Positions 41,842-51,249 of a DNA stretch of 64,000 nt are shown here, piece by piece. A model generated the notes under the pieces. The model made no database searches. It was given only the letters and a program-made list of their open reading frames with translations, and was not told the origin of the DNA. Within the stretch, counting starts at the first letter, position 1. Each line of letters begins with the position of its first letter. The position numbers and the translations under genes were made by a program. The stretch comes from Chryseobacterium cheonjiense (lineage in GTDB: Bacteria; Bacteroidota; Bacteroidia; Flavobacteriales; Weeksellaceae), in contig NZ_JABBGF010000003.1 of assembly GCF_012927265.1 (NCBI RefSeq), positions 558,001-622,000 of the forward strand, written 5' to 3'.

Positions 41842-43698
41842 ATGAAAAGCTTTTTAGAGCAGAATGTTTCCCAGGATTCACTCATTACCCTCTTTAGCCA
41901 GGCACCGGTAGCCATGTGTCTGTTAACCGGTGACAATTTCAGCATCAACAATGCCAATCCGCAGATGCTGGAGCTTTGGGGAAGGGATGCTTCTGTTATA
42001 GGTAAATCTTTATTTGAAATACTTCCGGAAATCATCGATCAGGGCTTTCAGGAGATTTTGGAAAATGTGTACCGTACAGGAGAAACTTTCAACGGAAACA
42101 AATGGTCTGTATTTTTAGAGAAATACGGCAAATATGAAGAGCATTTCTTTACTTTTATTTTTGCTCCCGTTTACAGTGGTGATAAAAAGGTTATCGGAAT
42201 AAGCATTGTGGCTACCGAAGTTACCGATCAGGTTCTTTCCGAAAGAATGCTGAAAGACAGCGAATACCGCTTTGAAAACCTCATCAAAAAATCAGATTAC
42301 CCGATAGCGATTTACCGTACCGAAGAATTGTTTATAGAATTTGCAAATGACCAAATGCTCAAAACCTGGGGTAAAGGTCCATCCGTTATAGGAATGAAGC
42401 TTGAAGACGCTCTTCCTGAGCTCGAAGGCCAGCCCTTTATAGGTCTTCTTAAGGATATTTTCAAAACCGGAGAATCGTATGCTTCGAAAGAAGCCAGTGC
42501 AGACCTTATTGTAGACGGAAAGCTTCAGACATTTTATTATAATTTTTCTTATAAACCTCTGAAAAGCCCTACAGGCGAGGTATATGCCATCCTTAATATG
42601 GCTGTGGACATTACCGATCTCGTAAAGGCAAAAAAAGAAATTCAGGAAAGAGAAAAAAAATACCGGGATCTTGCAGATTCTATGCCCCAGTTTGTGTGGA
42701 CCTGCGATAATAACGGAGAAATTACCTACATGAACGACAGCTGGTACAAATATACGGGCTCTACAGCAAATGAAAACCAGACAAGTCTTGTAAAAAAAAT
42801 GATGCGGCCGGAAACCTCCAGCAGAGTAGATGAAATCTGGGAAGAATCTGTGAAGACAAACTCTCCTTTTGTGATGGAATATGAGCTTGAAGATCCTGGG
42901 CGGAAGGGAAACTATCGGTGGTTCCTGGGAAGGGCAGTTCCTAATTTCTCTGAAAACGGAGAAGTAAAACAGTGGACGGGCACTTTTACCGATATTGATG
43001 AATTCAAACAGCTCGAAACCCAGAAAGATAATTTTCTCGGGATTGCCAGCCATGAGCTGAAAACACCACTTACCAGCCTGAAATTATATACACAGTTTAT
43101 CAAGGCCAATCTTGAAAAAGCAGGTGATCCCAAAAATGCCCAGGTAGCCAAAAGAATGGATTACCAGATTGATCTTCTTACAGGTCTCATTAATGAATTG
43201 CTTGATGTAACCAAGATACAGAAAGGGCAGCTCCTGCTGAATGAATCCTATTTCGATTTTGACAAGCTTGTGGACGAAGTGGTGGAAGAGCAGCAAATGA
43301 CCTCAAGGCATAAGCTCTTTGTAAGCAGGTCCGGTGCAATAGGGGAGGTTTTTGCCGACCGCCAGAGGATATCTCAGGTCATTGCTAATCTTATCAGTAA
43401 TGCTATTAAATATTCTCCCGATGCGGATGAAGTACATATTTCTACAAGCATGAACGGCAACCAGGCTCAATTCAATGTAAGGGATTTCGGAATCGGAATC
43501 CCGGAAGATAAACAATCGAAAGTTTTTGAACAGTATTACCGAATCAGCGGGTCAAAAGATCATACATTTTCAGGGCTTGGACTAGGTCTTTTCATCTCGG
43601 CAGAAATTATAAAAAGAACCGGTGGCGAAATTTTTGTTTCCTCTTCAGAAGGAGAAGGGTCTGATTTTTGCTTCAGAATCCCAAAGAATAAAAATTAA
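41842..43698 (+). CDS. Multi-PAS soluble sensor histidine kinase
   Basis: 618 residues and no membrane helix. There are three PAS domains at roughly 10-130, 140-265 and 270-395 (MCLLTGDNFSINNANPQMLELWG; AIYRTEELFIEFANDQMLKTWG; FVWTCDNNGEITYMNDSWYKYTG, each followed by a PAC-type strand). The HisKA H-box is FLGIASHELKTPLTSL with His404, the N-box ANLISNAIKYSPDADE, G1 VRDFGIGIPEDKQSK, and G2 GLGLGLFISAEII. It senses a cytosolic signal, perhaps redox or a small ligand. The receiver gene follows 14 bp later. Confidence 0.95.
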   Translation: MKSFLEQNVSQDSLITLFSQAPVAMCLLTGDNFSINNANPQMLELWGRDASVIGKSLFEILPEIIDQGFQEILENVYRTGETFNGNKWSVFLEKYGKYEEHFFTFIFAPVYSGDKKVIGISIVATEVTDQVLSERMLKDSEYRFENLIKKSDYPIAIYRTEELFIEFANDQMLKTWGKGPSVIGMKLEDALPELEGQPFIGLLKDIFKTGESYASKEASADLIVDGKLQTFYYNFSYKPLKSPTGEVYAILNMAVDITDLVKAKKEIQEREKKYRDLADSMPQFVWTCDNNGEITYMNDSWYKYTGSTANENQTSLVKKMMRPETSSRVDEIWEESVKTNSPFVMEYELEDPGRKGNYRWFLGRAVPNFSENGEVKQWTGTFTDIDEFKQLETQKDNFLGIASHELKTPLTSLKLYTQFIKANLEKAGDPKNAQVAKRMDYQIDLLTGLINELLDVTKIQKGQLLLNESYFDFDKLVDEVVEEQQMTSRHKLFVSRSGAIGEVFADRQRISQVIANLISNAIKYSPDADEVHISTSMNGNQAQFNVRDFGIGIPEDKQSKVFEQYYRISGSKDHTFSGLGLGLFISAEIIKRTGGEIFVSSSEGEGSDFCFRIPKNKN

Positions 43699-43712
43699 TT
43701 AAAGTTTTTACC

Positions 43713-44081
43713 ATGTCTAATGCTGCAAAAATTATGGTGGTGGATGACAGTCCCGCGATTGTTGATTCTATTGAAATGATGCTTGATTTTGAGGGGTTTG
43801 AAGTTGCCAAATTTTATAAAGGTTCAGAAATGTTCAGTGCTCTGGATCCCGATATGAAACCTGATGTTATTTTAATGGATATGTGGCTGTCCGGCGAAGA
43901 CGGCCGTGATTTCTGCAAACTTATTAAAGCTCACGAGAACTTTCAGGATATTCCCGTACTTATCATGTCTGCTAGTCGCGGGCTGGAACAATCTGCTCTC
44001 GACGCAGGTGCTGATGAATTCATCGCCAAACCTTTCGATCTTGGGAATATGGTAGATAGGATCAGGCATTACTTAAAGTAG
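43713..44081 (+). CDS. Single-domain response regulator (receiver only)
   Basis: 122 residues. The receiver has acidic pair VVDDS, phospho-acceptor Asp56 in VILMDMWLSGEDG, Ser/Thr in IMSASRG and Lys in FIAKPF. There is no output domain, so it may act in a phosphorelay or by protein contact. It is 14 bp after the multi-PAS kinase gene, which is its probable partner. Confidence 0.95.
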   Translation: MSNAAKIMVVDDSPAIVDSIEMMLDFEGFEVAKFYKGSEMFSALDPDMKPDVILMDMWLSGEDGRDFCKLIKAHENFQDIPVLIMSASRGLEQSALDAGADEFIAKPFDLGNMVDRIRHYLK

Positions 44082-44163
44082 TTTGTCAATCACTAATCTA
44101 AGTAAGGAATTAATTTAACACTATTTACACGATCATCCAATTTGAATTCTCCATATAATACAC

Positions 44164-44171
44164 TAATTTTG
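44164..44171 (+). promoter_or_regulatory. -7 promoter box of the UvrD/PcrA-like helicase gene
   Basis: TAATTTTG matches TAnnTTTG, 23 nt before the ATG at 44195. Confidence 0.6.
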
Positions 44172-44194
44172 TGTTCCCAAAATTTTTTTGCAGC

Positions 44195-46528
44195 ATGGAG
44201 GATTATCTGAAAGGACTGAATGAATCACAATTTGAAGCCGTTACCACATTACAGGGACCACTTATGGTTCTTGCTGGAGCAGGTTCCGGGAAAACGCGTG
44301 TTCTTACAATGCGTATTGCACACCTCATTACAAATGGCGTAGATCCTTTTAATATTTTAGCCTTAACATTTACCAATAAGGCGGCAAAAGAAATGAAAGA
44401 ACGTATTGCGAAAGTGGTGGGACAAAGCAATGCAAGAAGTCTTTGGATGGGAACTTTTCACTCCGTTTTTGCAAGAATCCTGAGAAACGAAGCACATTAT
44501 CTGGGATATCCTTCCAATTTTACCATTTATGATCAGCAGGATGCCCTGAATGTGATCAAGAAGGTATTAAAAGACATGAACATCGATGCTGATCTTTATA
44601 AACCTAAAAAAGTTCAGGCAAGAATTTCTACCTATAAAAATAATCTCATTACCGTAAAAGCATACTACGCTAATCCGGAACTTATTGAAGCAGATGAAAA
44701 AGCAAATATGAAATTCATCGGGCAGATTTATCAGCGGTATGTTGAACAGTGCTTTAAAAACGGATCTATGGATTTTGACGATTTGCTGCTCAAAACCAAT
44801 GAACTTCTTACCCGCTTTCCGGAAGTGCTTGCAAAATATCAGGACAGGTTCAGGTATATTCTCGTAGATGAGTATCAGGATACCAACCATTCGCAGTATC
44901 TTATTGTGAAAGCGTTGGCTTCAAAATTTGAAAATATATGCGTGGTGGGAGATGATGCACAGTCTATTTACTCTTTCCGTGGCGCGAATATCTATAATAT
45001 CTTAAACTTTAAAAAAGATTATCCGGACGCAATAACGGTTTCCCTGGAGCAGAATTACCGTTCTACTCAGAACATTGTAAATGCGGCCAATGTGGTCATC
45101 GCTAAAAACCTTCAGCAGTTCAAGAAAAATGTTTTCAGTGAAAATGAAGAAGGAGATAAAATTAAAATATACCGTTCCCTTTCTGATGCTGATGAAGCCA
45201 ATTTCGTAGCCGGAAACATCTGGGAAACCAGAAACCGCGAACAGAGAAAATACAGCGATTTCGCAATTTTATACCGTACAAACTCTCAGACTCGTGCATT
45301 TGAAGATGCTTTAAGACGTAAAAATATTCCGTATAAAGTGTATGGAGGTTTATCTTTCTACCAAAGGAAAGAGGTAAAAGACCTGATTGCCTACCTTCGT
45401 CTCCTTGTGAATGAAAACGATTCGGAAGCATTGATGCGTATCATCAACTATCCGGCAAGAGGAATCGGTGAAACCACACAGAATAAATTGGTTGTATTTG
45501 CCGATGCTCAGAATGTTTCGGTATCAAAAGTATTAGACAATCTTACGATGTATTCACCACATTTAGGCTTTAATAATGGTGTGCTGAATAAACTCAGTGA
45601 CTTCTGGTCAATGATTAAAGCATTTCAGGTATTGCTTAAAACAGAAACGGCATACAGTGTGGCCATGGAAGTTGCTAAAAGAAGCGGATTGATTAAATTC
45701 CTAAAAGACGACCAGACACCGGAAGGAATTTCCCGTGTAGAAAACGTTCAGGAATTAATGAACTCCATGCAGGGATTTATCGAAGAGCAGATGCAGCTGG
45801 AAGACGGAGATCCGAGCTTACCGAATTTTCTTGAGAATATTGCCCTTTCCGCAGATACACAGGATAAGAACAATGAGGAAGATATGGTTTCATTAATGAC
45901 CATTCACCTTTCTAAAGGACTGGAGTTTCCGGTAGTTCACCTGGTGGGTCTGGAAGAAAATCTCTTCCCGAGCTTTATGAGTTCATCAACCAGGGAAGAT
46001 CTGGAAGAAGAAAGACGTTTGTTTTATGTTGCGCTTACAAGAGCCGAAAAACAGGCATTTTTCTCGTATGCCATCTCCCGTTTCCAGTGGGGGAAAATTA
46101 CTGATGCGGAACCGTCAAGATTCCTTAGTGAAATTGATGATATTTATCTGGAATTTGTAAATCCGGCTATTGAAAAACGTTTTATCAATAATTCAGGAGT
46201 GAGATCCAATATTTTCGATGAGCATCCGTCTGAAATGAGAAGCTTCAAAAAAGTTGAAAAGAAAACCATTGAAAGAAGCGGAGATTCCAAACCTATTGCA
46301 GAACCGAGAAAGTTAAAACCGGTGAGTACTGCAAAAATCATTAATCCGAGCGGAGCTTCTTCTCAGGATATTGAAGTGGGAGATAAGGTAAGACACGATC
46401 GTTTCGGAATCGGTGAAGTCACCTTCCTCGATGGTACCGATCCTCAGAATATTAAGGCAAAGGTTATTTTCCAACATGAAGGGGAAAAGAATCTTATTCT
46501 TAAATACGCTAAATTAACCAAGATTTAA
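44195..46528 (+). CDS. UvrD/PcrA-like superfamily 1 DNA helicase
   Basis: 777 residues from MEDYLKGLNESQFEAV at 44195 (the Q motif); an upstream ATG at 44171 overlaps the promoter box. Motif I is AGAGSGKTRVLTMRIAHLI, II VDEYQDTNHSQY, III VVGDDAQSIYSFRGA, IV LEQNYRSTQNIVNAA, V TIHLSKGLEFPVVHLVGLEE, and VI ERRLFYVALTRAEK. The C-terminal segment (about 720-777, VGDKVRHDRFGIGEVTFLDG) is the Tudor-like domain that binds RNA polymerase in PcrA/UvrD. It acts in repair and in removing obstacles. It is a single gene. Confidence 0.96.
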   Translation: MEDYLKGLNESQFEAVTTLQGPLMVLAGAGSGKTRVLTMRIAHLITNGVDPFNILALTFTNKAAKEMKERIAKVVGQSNARSLWMGTFHSVFARILRNEAHYLGYPSNFTIYDQQDALNVIKKVLKDMNIDADLYKPKKVQARISTYKNNLITVKAYYANPELIEADEKANMKFIGQIYQRYVEQCFKNGSMDFDDLLLKTNELLTRFPEVLAKYQDRFRYILVDEYQDTNHSQYLIVKALASKFENICVVGDDAQSIYSFRGANIYNILNFKKDYPDAITVSLEQNYRSTQNIVNAANVVIAKNLQQFKKNVFSENEEGDKIKIYRSLSDADEANFVAGNIWETRNREQRKYSDFAILYRTNSQTRAFEDALRRKNIPYKVYGGLSFYQRKEVKDLIAYLRLLVNENDSEALMRIINYPARGIGETTQNKLVVFADAQNVSVSKVLDNLTMYSPHLGFNNGVLNKLSDFWSMIKAFQVLLKTETAYSVAMEVAKRSGLIKFLKDDQTPEGISRVENVQELMNSMQGFIEEQMQLEDGDPSLPNFLENIALSADTQDKNNEEDMVSLMTIHLSKGLEFPVVHLVGLEENLFPSFMSSSTREDLEEERRLFYVALTRAEKQAFFSYAISRFQWGKITDAEPSRFLSEIDDIYLEFVNPAIEKRFINNSGVRSNIFDEHPSEMRSFKKVEKKTIERSGDSKPIAEPRKLKPVSTAKIINPSGASSQDIEVGDKVRHDRFGIGEVTFLDGTDPQNIKAKVIFQHEGEKNLILKYAKLTKI

Positions 46529-46601
46529 AAAAGCAATTACAACATAATATATTTTCTATAGTTAATTAGTCTATAAATTTTGTGGACTAATAAATATGAT
46601 T

Positions 46602-46609
46602 TACATTTG
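46602..46609 (+). promoter_or_regulatory. -7 promoter box of the 46638 TonB-dependent receptor gene
   Basis: TACATTTG matches TAnnTTTG, 28 nt before the ATG at 46638. Confidence 0.6.
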
Positions 46610-46637
46610 CTGCTTCAAATAGTAAAAAGAGCGATGT

Positions 46638-49358
46638 ATGAAAAATAAAAAAGCTATTCTTTCGGCTTCAGTATTATTTTTCCTGGGAACATTTACCTAT
46701 GCACAGGAAAAAGATTCGGTAAAAACAAATAATTTAGAGGAAGTTGTTATCCTCGGCTCCAGAAGCGGAGCAAGATCAAAAGCAGACAGTCCCGTTCCGG
46801 TGGATGTTTTCAATATTAAAGAATCTTCAGTTATTCTGCCGCAGACCAATATTGGTCAGATTCTCAATGCAATTGCGCCGTCATTCACTTCTACCATACA
46901 GACCAATGCAGACGGAACCGATCATTTGGATCCTGCACAGCTGAGAGGTCTTGGCCCGGATCAGGTTTTGGTTCTGGTCAATGGAAAGAGAAGACACACT
47001 TCTGCATTGGTAAATGTAAACGGATCACCGGGAAGAGGAACCGTGGGAACAGACCTCAATGCTATTCCATCTTTTGCAATTAATAAAATTGAAGTGCTGA
47101 GAGACGGTGCTTCTGCACAGTACGGTTCTGATGCGATTGCCGGGGTTATTAACTTAGGCTTAAAAAGAGATACTGGAAAACTCACGGGGCAGTTAAGCTA
47201 TGGCGGAAATCTTACGCCTGCTGCAAACGATCATACGGGAGATTTTGACGGACAGAATATTCAGATTGACCTCAATTACGGAAACAAAATCGGGAAAAGA
47301 GGAGGTTTCTACAATATTACCTGGACTTCACAGTTCCGGAATCCGACCTTCAGAGCAGGAACAGAAAGCGGAACTATTTTCAATGCCTACAATGCGATTG
47401 AACAGCGTGCTTTAAATAACGGTGTCAATCTTTCTTCACTGTTCAGTAACATCAACAATACGCCAAACTCACAGCAGATTATTAATTATATTCACCAATA
47501 TGCGCAGGATGTAAATTATTTTTCACAGGCTTATCAGAATCAGATCCAGTCGGCAACTACAATTTCTGCATTACAGGGACTTTTGGGCGCTAATGTAACC
47601 GATCAGGAGCTGGCTTACCGTGGATTGAACAGAAAAGATTTCAATATGCAGGTGGGACAGTCCAAACTGAATAATCATCAGCTTTTCGCCAATATTGAAG
47701 TGCCGTTGAATGATAACTGGAAAGTTTATACTTTTGGCGGTTACAGCTTCAGGCACGGTACATCCGGAGGTTTCTACAGAAGGCCTAACCAAAGCAGAAC
47801 CTTTACAGGATTATACCCGAACGGATATCTGCCACAAATCGGGACCGATATTCAGGATTTATCGCTTTCTGCAGGAATTAAAGGAAACTTGAAAGGCTGG
47901 AATATTGATTTCAGCAATACGTTTGGGCAGAATTCTTTTAGCTATAATATAAAAAATACGGGAAATACGTCTTTAAGATTTAACTCTCCGAATGAGTTTG
48001 ATGCAGGTGGACTTAGATTTTCCCAAAATACCATCAACCTGGATTTTTCTAAAAAATATGATGTCTGGAGCGGAATCAATATTGCTTTCGGTGCCGAACA
48101 TCGTTACGAAAACTTTAAAATAACAGCGGGAGAAGAAGCTTCTTACGCCACTTATGATGTTTCCGGGAATGTGTGGAGCGGGAATTCTCCTCGTCCTACA
48201 GATTTTTTCGGAGCGGCACTTCCGGGAGGATCTCAGGTATTCAGTGGATTTAAGCCGGAAAATGCAGTGAATAAAAACCGTCAGGCCATTGCCGGATATG
48301 CTGATGTTGAATTTAATTTTACTGATTGGTTCCTGGCAGATGCAGCCGTGAGATATGAAAACTATTCAGATTTCGGCTCTACGTTCAATTATAAATTAGC
48401 TTCCAGAATTAAACTCAGCAAAGACCTTAATTTCAGGTTTGCCGGTTCTACAGGATTCAGGGCGCCTTCCATTCACCAGATTTATTATAATGTAACTTCA
48501 ACACTTTTTACCAGCGGACAGCTTCTGGAAGTGGGAACTTTCAGTAACGATTCCCAAGTTGCCAATTCATTGGGGATCCCAAGCCTGAAACAGGAAACCT
48601 CAAAATCTGCAAGTGTAGGATTTACATACAAAATTCCTTCTGCTAAACTTACCTTTACTGCAGACGGTTATTTCATAAGAATTGATAACAGGATTCTTCT
48701 AACCGGACAGTTTGCAAGATCAGCAGTTTCTCCTGCGACTCAGGTTATCTATGATGCGGAAAGGGTAAATGCCGTGCAGCTGTTTACCAATGCAATAGAC
48801 ACTGAAACCAGAGGACTTGATGTTGTAATTGCACATAACGCAAAATTCTCTGATATAAAACTGGATAACAGTTTCGCGATCAATCTTAACCAGACCCGAA
48901 AAGTGGGAGAGATTCATTCATCAGGCTCATTGCAGTCTCCGAATCTGGAAAGTGTTTATTTTTCAGAAGCTTCAAGAGTTTATCTGGAAGAAGCCGTACC
49001 GAGAGTAAAAGCAAGTTTATCTAATCAGCTCAGTTGGGGGAAAGCCATTTTCTATGTTAGAAATACCTATTTCGGTAAAGTAACAAGTCCTGATATTATT
49101 GATGCCAACGGGGACGGAGTAATTTCTCCTAATGAGCACCAGGAAATTACAGATAAAATCATTACCGATGTATCTTTAGCCTATCAGTTTACTAAGAATA
49201 TCGGACTTACGGCAGGGGTGAACAATCTGTTCGATATTTATCCTACAAAAAACCTTCCTGCATCCAGTAATAACGATCAGTTTATCTATTCACGTTCCAC
49301 CTCGCAGTTCGGGCAGAACGGAAGATTTGTGTTTACAAGACTTAATTTCAATTTTTAA
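46638..49358 (+). CDS. TonB-dependent outer-membrane receptor
   Basis: 906 residues with a signal peptide (MKNKKAILSASVLFFLGTFTYAQ). The plug domain has LEEVVILGSRSG and AQLRGLGPDQVLVLVNGKRRH, DGASAQYGSDAIAGVINLGLK; the rest is a 22-strand barrel ending in an aromatic residue (FTRLNFNF). Near the C-terminus, residues 822-833 (DANGDGVISPNE) form a perfect EF-hand-type calcium loop. No carboxypeptidase-like domain or SusD gene is present, so it is not a SusC type; substrates may be a siderophore or vitamin. It is followed by an esterase gene. Confidence 0.93.
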   Translation: MKNKKAILSASVLFFLGTFTYAQEKDSVKTNNLEEVVILGSRSGARSKADSPVPVDVFNIKESSVILPQTNIGQILNAIAPSFTSTIQTNADGTDHLDPAQLRGLGPDQVLVLVNGKRRHTSALVNVNGSPGRGTVGTDLNAIPSFAINKIEVLRDGASAQYGSDAIAGVINLGLKRDTGKLTGQLSYGGNLTPAANDHTGDFDGQNIQIDLNYGNKIGKRGGFYNITWTSQFRNPTFRAGTESGTIFNAYNAIEQRALNNGVNLSSLFSNINNTPNSQQIINYIHQYAQDVNYFSQAYQNQIQSATTISALQGLLGANVTDQELAYRGLNRKDFNMQVGQSKLNNHQLFANIEVPLNDNWKVYTFGGYSFRHGTSGGFYRRPNQSRTFTGLYPNGYLPQIGTDIQDLSLSAGIKGNLKGWNIDFSNTFGQNSFSYNIKNTGNTSLRFNSPNEFDAGGLRFSQNTINLDFSKKYDVWSGINIAFGAEHRYENFKITAGEEASYATYDVSGNVWSGNSPRPTDFFGAALPGGSQVFSGFKPENAVNKNRQAIAGYADVEFNFTDWFLADAAVRYENYSDFGSTFNYKLASRIKLSKDLNFRFAGSTGFRAPSIHQIYYNVTSTLFTSGQLLEVGTFSNDSQVANSLGIPSLKQETSKSASVGFTYKIPSAKLTFTADGYFIRIDNRILLTGQFARSAVSPATQVIYDAERVNAVQLFTNAIDTETRGLDVVIAHNAKFSDIKLDNSFAINLNQTRKVGEIHSSGSLQSPNLESVYFSEASRVYLEEAVPRVKASLSNQLSWGKAIFYVRNTYFGKVTSPDIIDANGDGVISPNEHQEITDKIITDVSLAYQFTKNIGLTAGVNNLFDIYPTKNLPASSNNDQFIYSRSTSQFGQNGRFVFTRLNFNF

Positions 49359-49383
49359 GTATATATTTTTTGCTCAAATTACC

Positions 49384-49414
49384 ATGAATCCGGTTTTTCC
49401 GGGTTCATTTTTTA
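49384..49414 (+). terminator. Terminator of the 46638 TonB receptor gene
   Basis: Stem ATGAATCCGG / CCGGGTTCAT (9 of 10) is followed by TTTTTTATTT on the plus strand. Confidence 0.75.
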
Positions 49415-49463
49415 TTTAGCTGAACTTCAATTTGTATCTTTAAACCATTAAATAAAGCTTACA

Positions 49464-50282
49464 ATGAAAAGGATTCTGATATTTTTAATGCTCACCCTGT
49501 TTTCAGCGCCGTTTTTTTCACAGGAATACCGTACCGAAAATAACATTCATTATTATGATGAAAAAACAAATGCATCTGATGCTTATATCAATGAAAGATG
49601 CGTTCTGGATGTATATATTCCGAAAAACATAAAAAACTTTTCTACCATAATCTGGTTTCATGGCGGAGGAATCACAGGTGGAGAAAAAGAAATTCCCGAA
49701 CCACTGAAGAACAAAGGTGTTGCGGTAATCGGGGTTAACTACAGGCTTTCTCCAAAAGTAAATGCTCCCAAGTATATTGAAGATGCAGCGGCGGCAACAG
49801 CCTGGGTTTTCAACAATATCAAAAAATACGGAGGCGACGAAAATAAAATTTTTATTTCCGGACATTCAGCCGGAGGCTATCTTGCGATTATGGTCGGATT
49901 AAATAAAATGTATCTTAATACATATGGAATTGATGCCAATAAGCTTGCAGCAATCGTTCCTTTCAGCGGACAGATGATATCCCATTTTACTACAAGAAAA
50001 GAAAGAGGAATTGATGAGCTGGATGCCAGAATCGATGAATATGCACCACTTCATTTCATCAGGGCAGACGCGCCGCCGTTGCTTCTCATAACCGGTGACC
50101 GGGAAAAGGAACTGCTCGGAAGATATGAAGAAAATGCCTACATGGCCCGTATGATGAAGCTGAAGGGTCACAAAGAAACCACTTTATACGAACTTCAGGG
50201 ATTCGATCACGGAGGAATGGCGTTGCCGGCTTTTCCTTTATTGCTTAATGAAATCAAAAGAGTTGAGAAACTGAAAAAGTAA
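49464..50282 (+). CDS. Secreted alpha/beta hydrolase (esterase, HSL/BD-FAE-like)
   Basis: 272 residues with a signal peptide (MKRILIFLMLTLFSAPFFSQ). The oxyanion loop is WFHGGGITGGEK, the nucleophile elbow GHSAGGYLA, and the acid/histidine region LLITGDREKE and GFDHGGMALPAF. This is the BD-FAE/HSL type of esterases, which cut short esters or feruloyl esters. It sits between the TonB receptor and the PLD-like gene, and terminators on both sides suggest it is a separate unit. Confidence 0.92.
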   Translation: MKRILIFLMLTLFSAPFFSQEYRTENNIHYYDEKTNASDAYINERCVLDVYIPKNIKNFSTIIWFHGGGITGGEKEIPEPLKNKGVAVIGVNYRLSPKVNAPKYIEDAAAATAWVFNNIKKYGGDENKIFISGHSAGGYLAIMVGLNKMYLNTYGIDANKLAAIVPFSGQMISHFTTRKERGIDELDARIDEYAPLHFIRADAPPLLLITGDREKELLGRYEENAYMARMMKLKGHKETTLYELQGFDHGGMALPAFPLLLNEIKRVEKLKK

Positions 50283-50309
50283 AATTTTCATTAAATACTT
50301 GAATATCAG

Positions 50310-50340
50310 CTTTGCAGAATTTATTTTGCAAAGTTTTTTT
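50310..50340 (+). terminator. Terminator of the 49464 esterase gene
   Basis: A 7-bp stem CTTTGCA / TGCAAAG with an A/T-rich loop is followed by TTTTTTT. The hairpin covers the region upstream of the PLD-like start and supports its ATG at 50374 rather than 50299. Confidence 0.7.
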
Positions 50341-50373
50341 ATCTTAAATAGAAATTTAAAAATTGATCTCGAT

Positions 50374-51141
50374 ATGGGAATTTTCTACAACAATGCGCTT
50401 TGTGATATTTATATAGGAAAAAATGCGGGTGCTAAAATGATGCAGGATATCAGGAATGCTCAGAAAAATGTGAAAATCGTCTCACCTTACCTGTCGCCTT
50501 TCTTAATTAAAGAGCTTATTTACCTTCATTCCAAAGGAATTAAAATAAGGTTGATTACCAGTGATGAAATCGAAGATTTTTATGGCTATGACAAAAATAT
50601 TCACAAGCTTATTATCCAGCATAGACATGTTGATGAAAAATCACAACAAAAAAGGAATGATCTTATAAGCCTTTCAGGAACGCTGCTTTTTGCGATGATC
50701 GGATTAGGACTTATTTTGCTTGCATTAATGTATTTTTTAAATAATGTAACCTTTGCCTACGGTTTTATTATGATTGTTCTGATGTTTTTGATAAGAGATT
50801 CTGTTGTTAAAAAGATAAAAAGGACGAAGATCTATCATTACACCTATAAACAGCTTTTCCCCTTTAAGGTTTATGTTTCTCCCACTCATGGAAATTCTAC
50901 TAATAAAACTTTTATTCACAGTAAAATTTACATCATTGATGACGAAATAGCCTATTTAGGTTCTCTCAATTTTACAGGAAGTGGAGTAAAAGACAACCAC
51001 GAAACCAGAATCAGAACTACTGATCCGAACGCTGTTGCAAAAATAATAGAAGAAATTAAAGAAATCTTTTATCATTCTAATCTGCCGGAAAGAGACATCC
51101 AATTTTGGGGAAGCCAGCTGTATGACGAACCGGATTATTAA
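50374..51141 (+). CDS. Phospholipase D-like membrane protein with one HKD motif
   Basis: 255 residues from MGIFYNNALCDIYIGKNAG at 50374. A PLD-like half domain (about 8-75: RNAQKNVKIVSPYLSPFLIKELIYLHSKGIKIRLIT) lacks a full HKD. Two transmembrane helices stand at about 100-145 and the second half has the catalytic motif HSKIYIIDDEIAYLGSLNFTGSG. Proteins with one HKD must dimerise to build the usual two-motif site. Possible roles are phosphatidyl transfer, phosphodiester cleavage or nuclease (as in Nuc). A membrane insertion between the halves is unusual. Confidence 0.82.
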   Translation: MGIFYNNALCDIYIGKNAGAKMMQDIRNAQKNVKIVSPYLSPFLIKELIYLHSKGIKIRLITSDEIEDFYGYDKNIHKLIIQHRHVDEKSQQKRNDLISLSGTLLFAMIGLGLILLALMYFLNNVTFAYGFIMIVLMFLIRDSVVKKIKRTKIYHYTYKQLFPFKVYVSPTHGNSTNKTFIHSKIYIIDDEIAYLGSLNFTGSGVKDNHETRIRTTDPNAVAKIIEEIKEIFYHSNLPERDIQFWGSQLYDEPDY

Positions 51142-51249
51142 GGTCAATTGTGAATTTGCTGAGCAGGGAATTGTAAATTAATAAATGATAAATATATTTT
51201 TAATATTTTGAATTCACTGCAAAACAACTTGACGATTCACTATTCGCTT

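Noticed and set aside
42292..43053. Long minus-strand frame inside the multi-PAS kinase gene
   Set aside because: It is antisense to well-defined PAS domains and carries no known domain.
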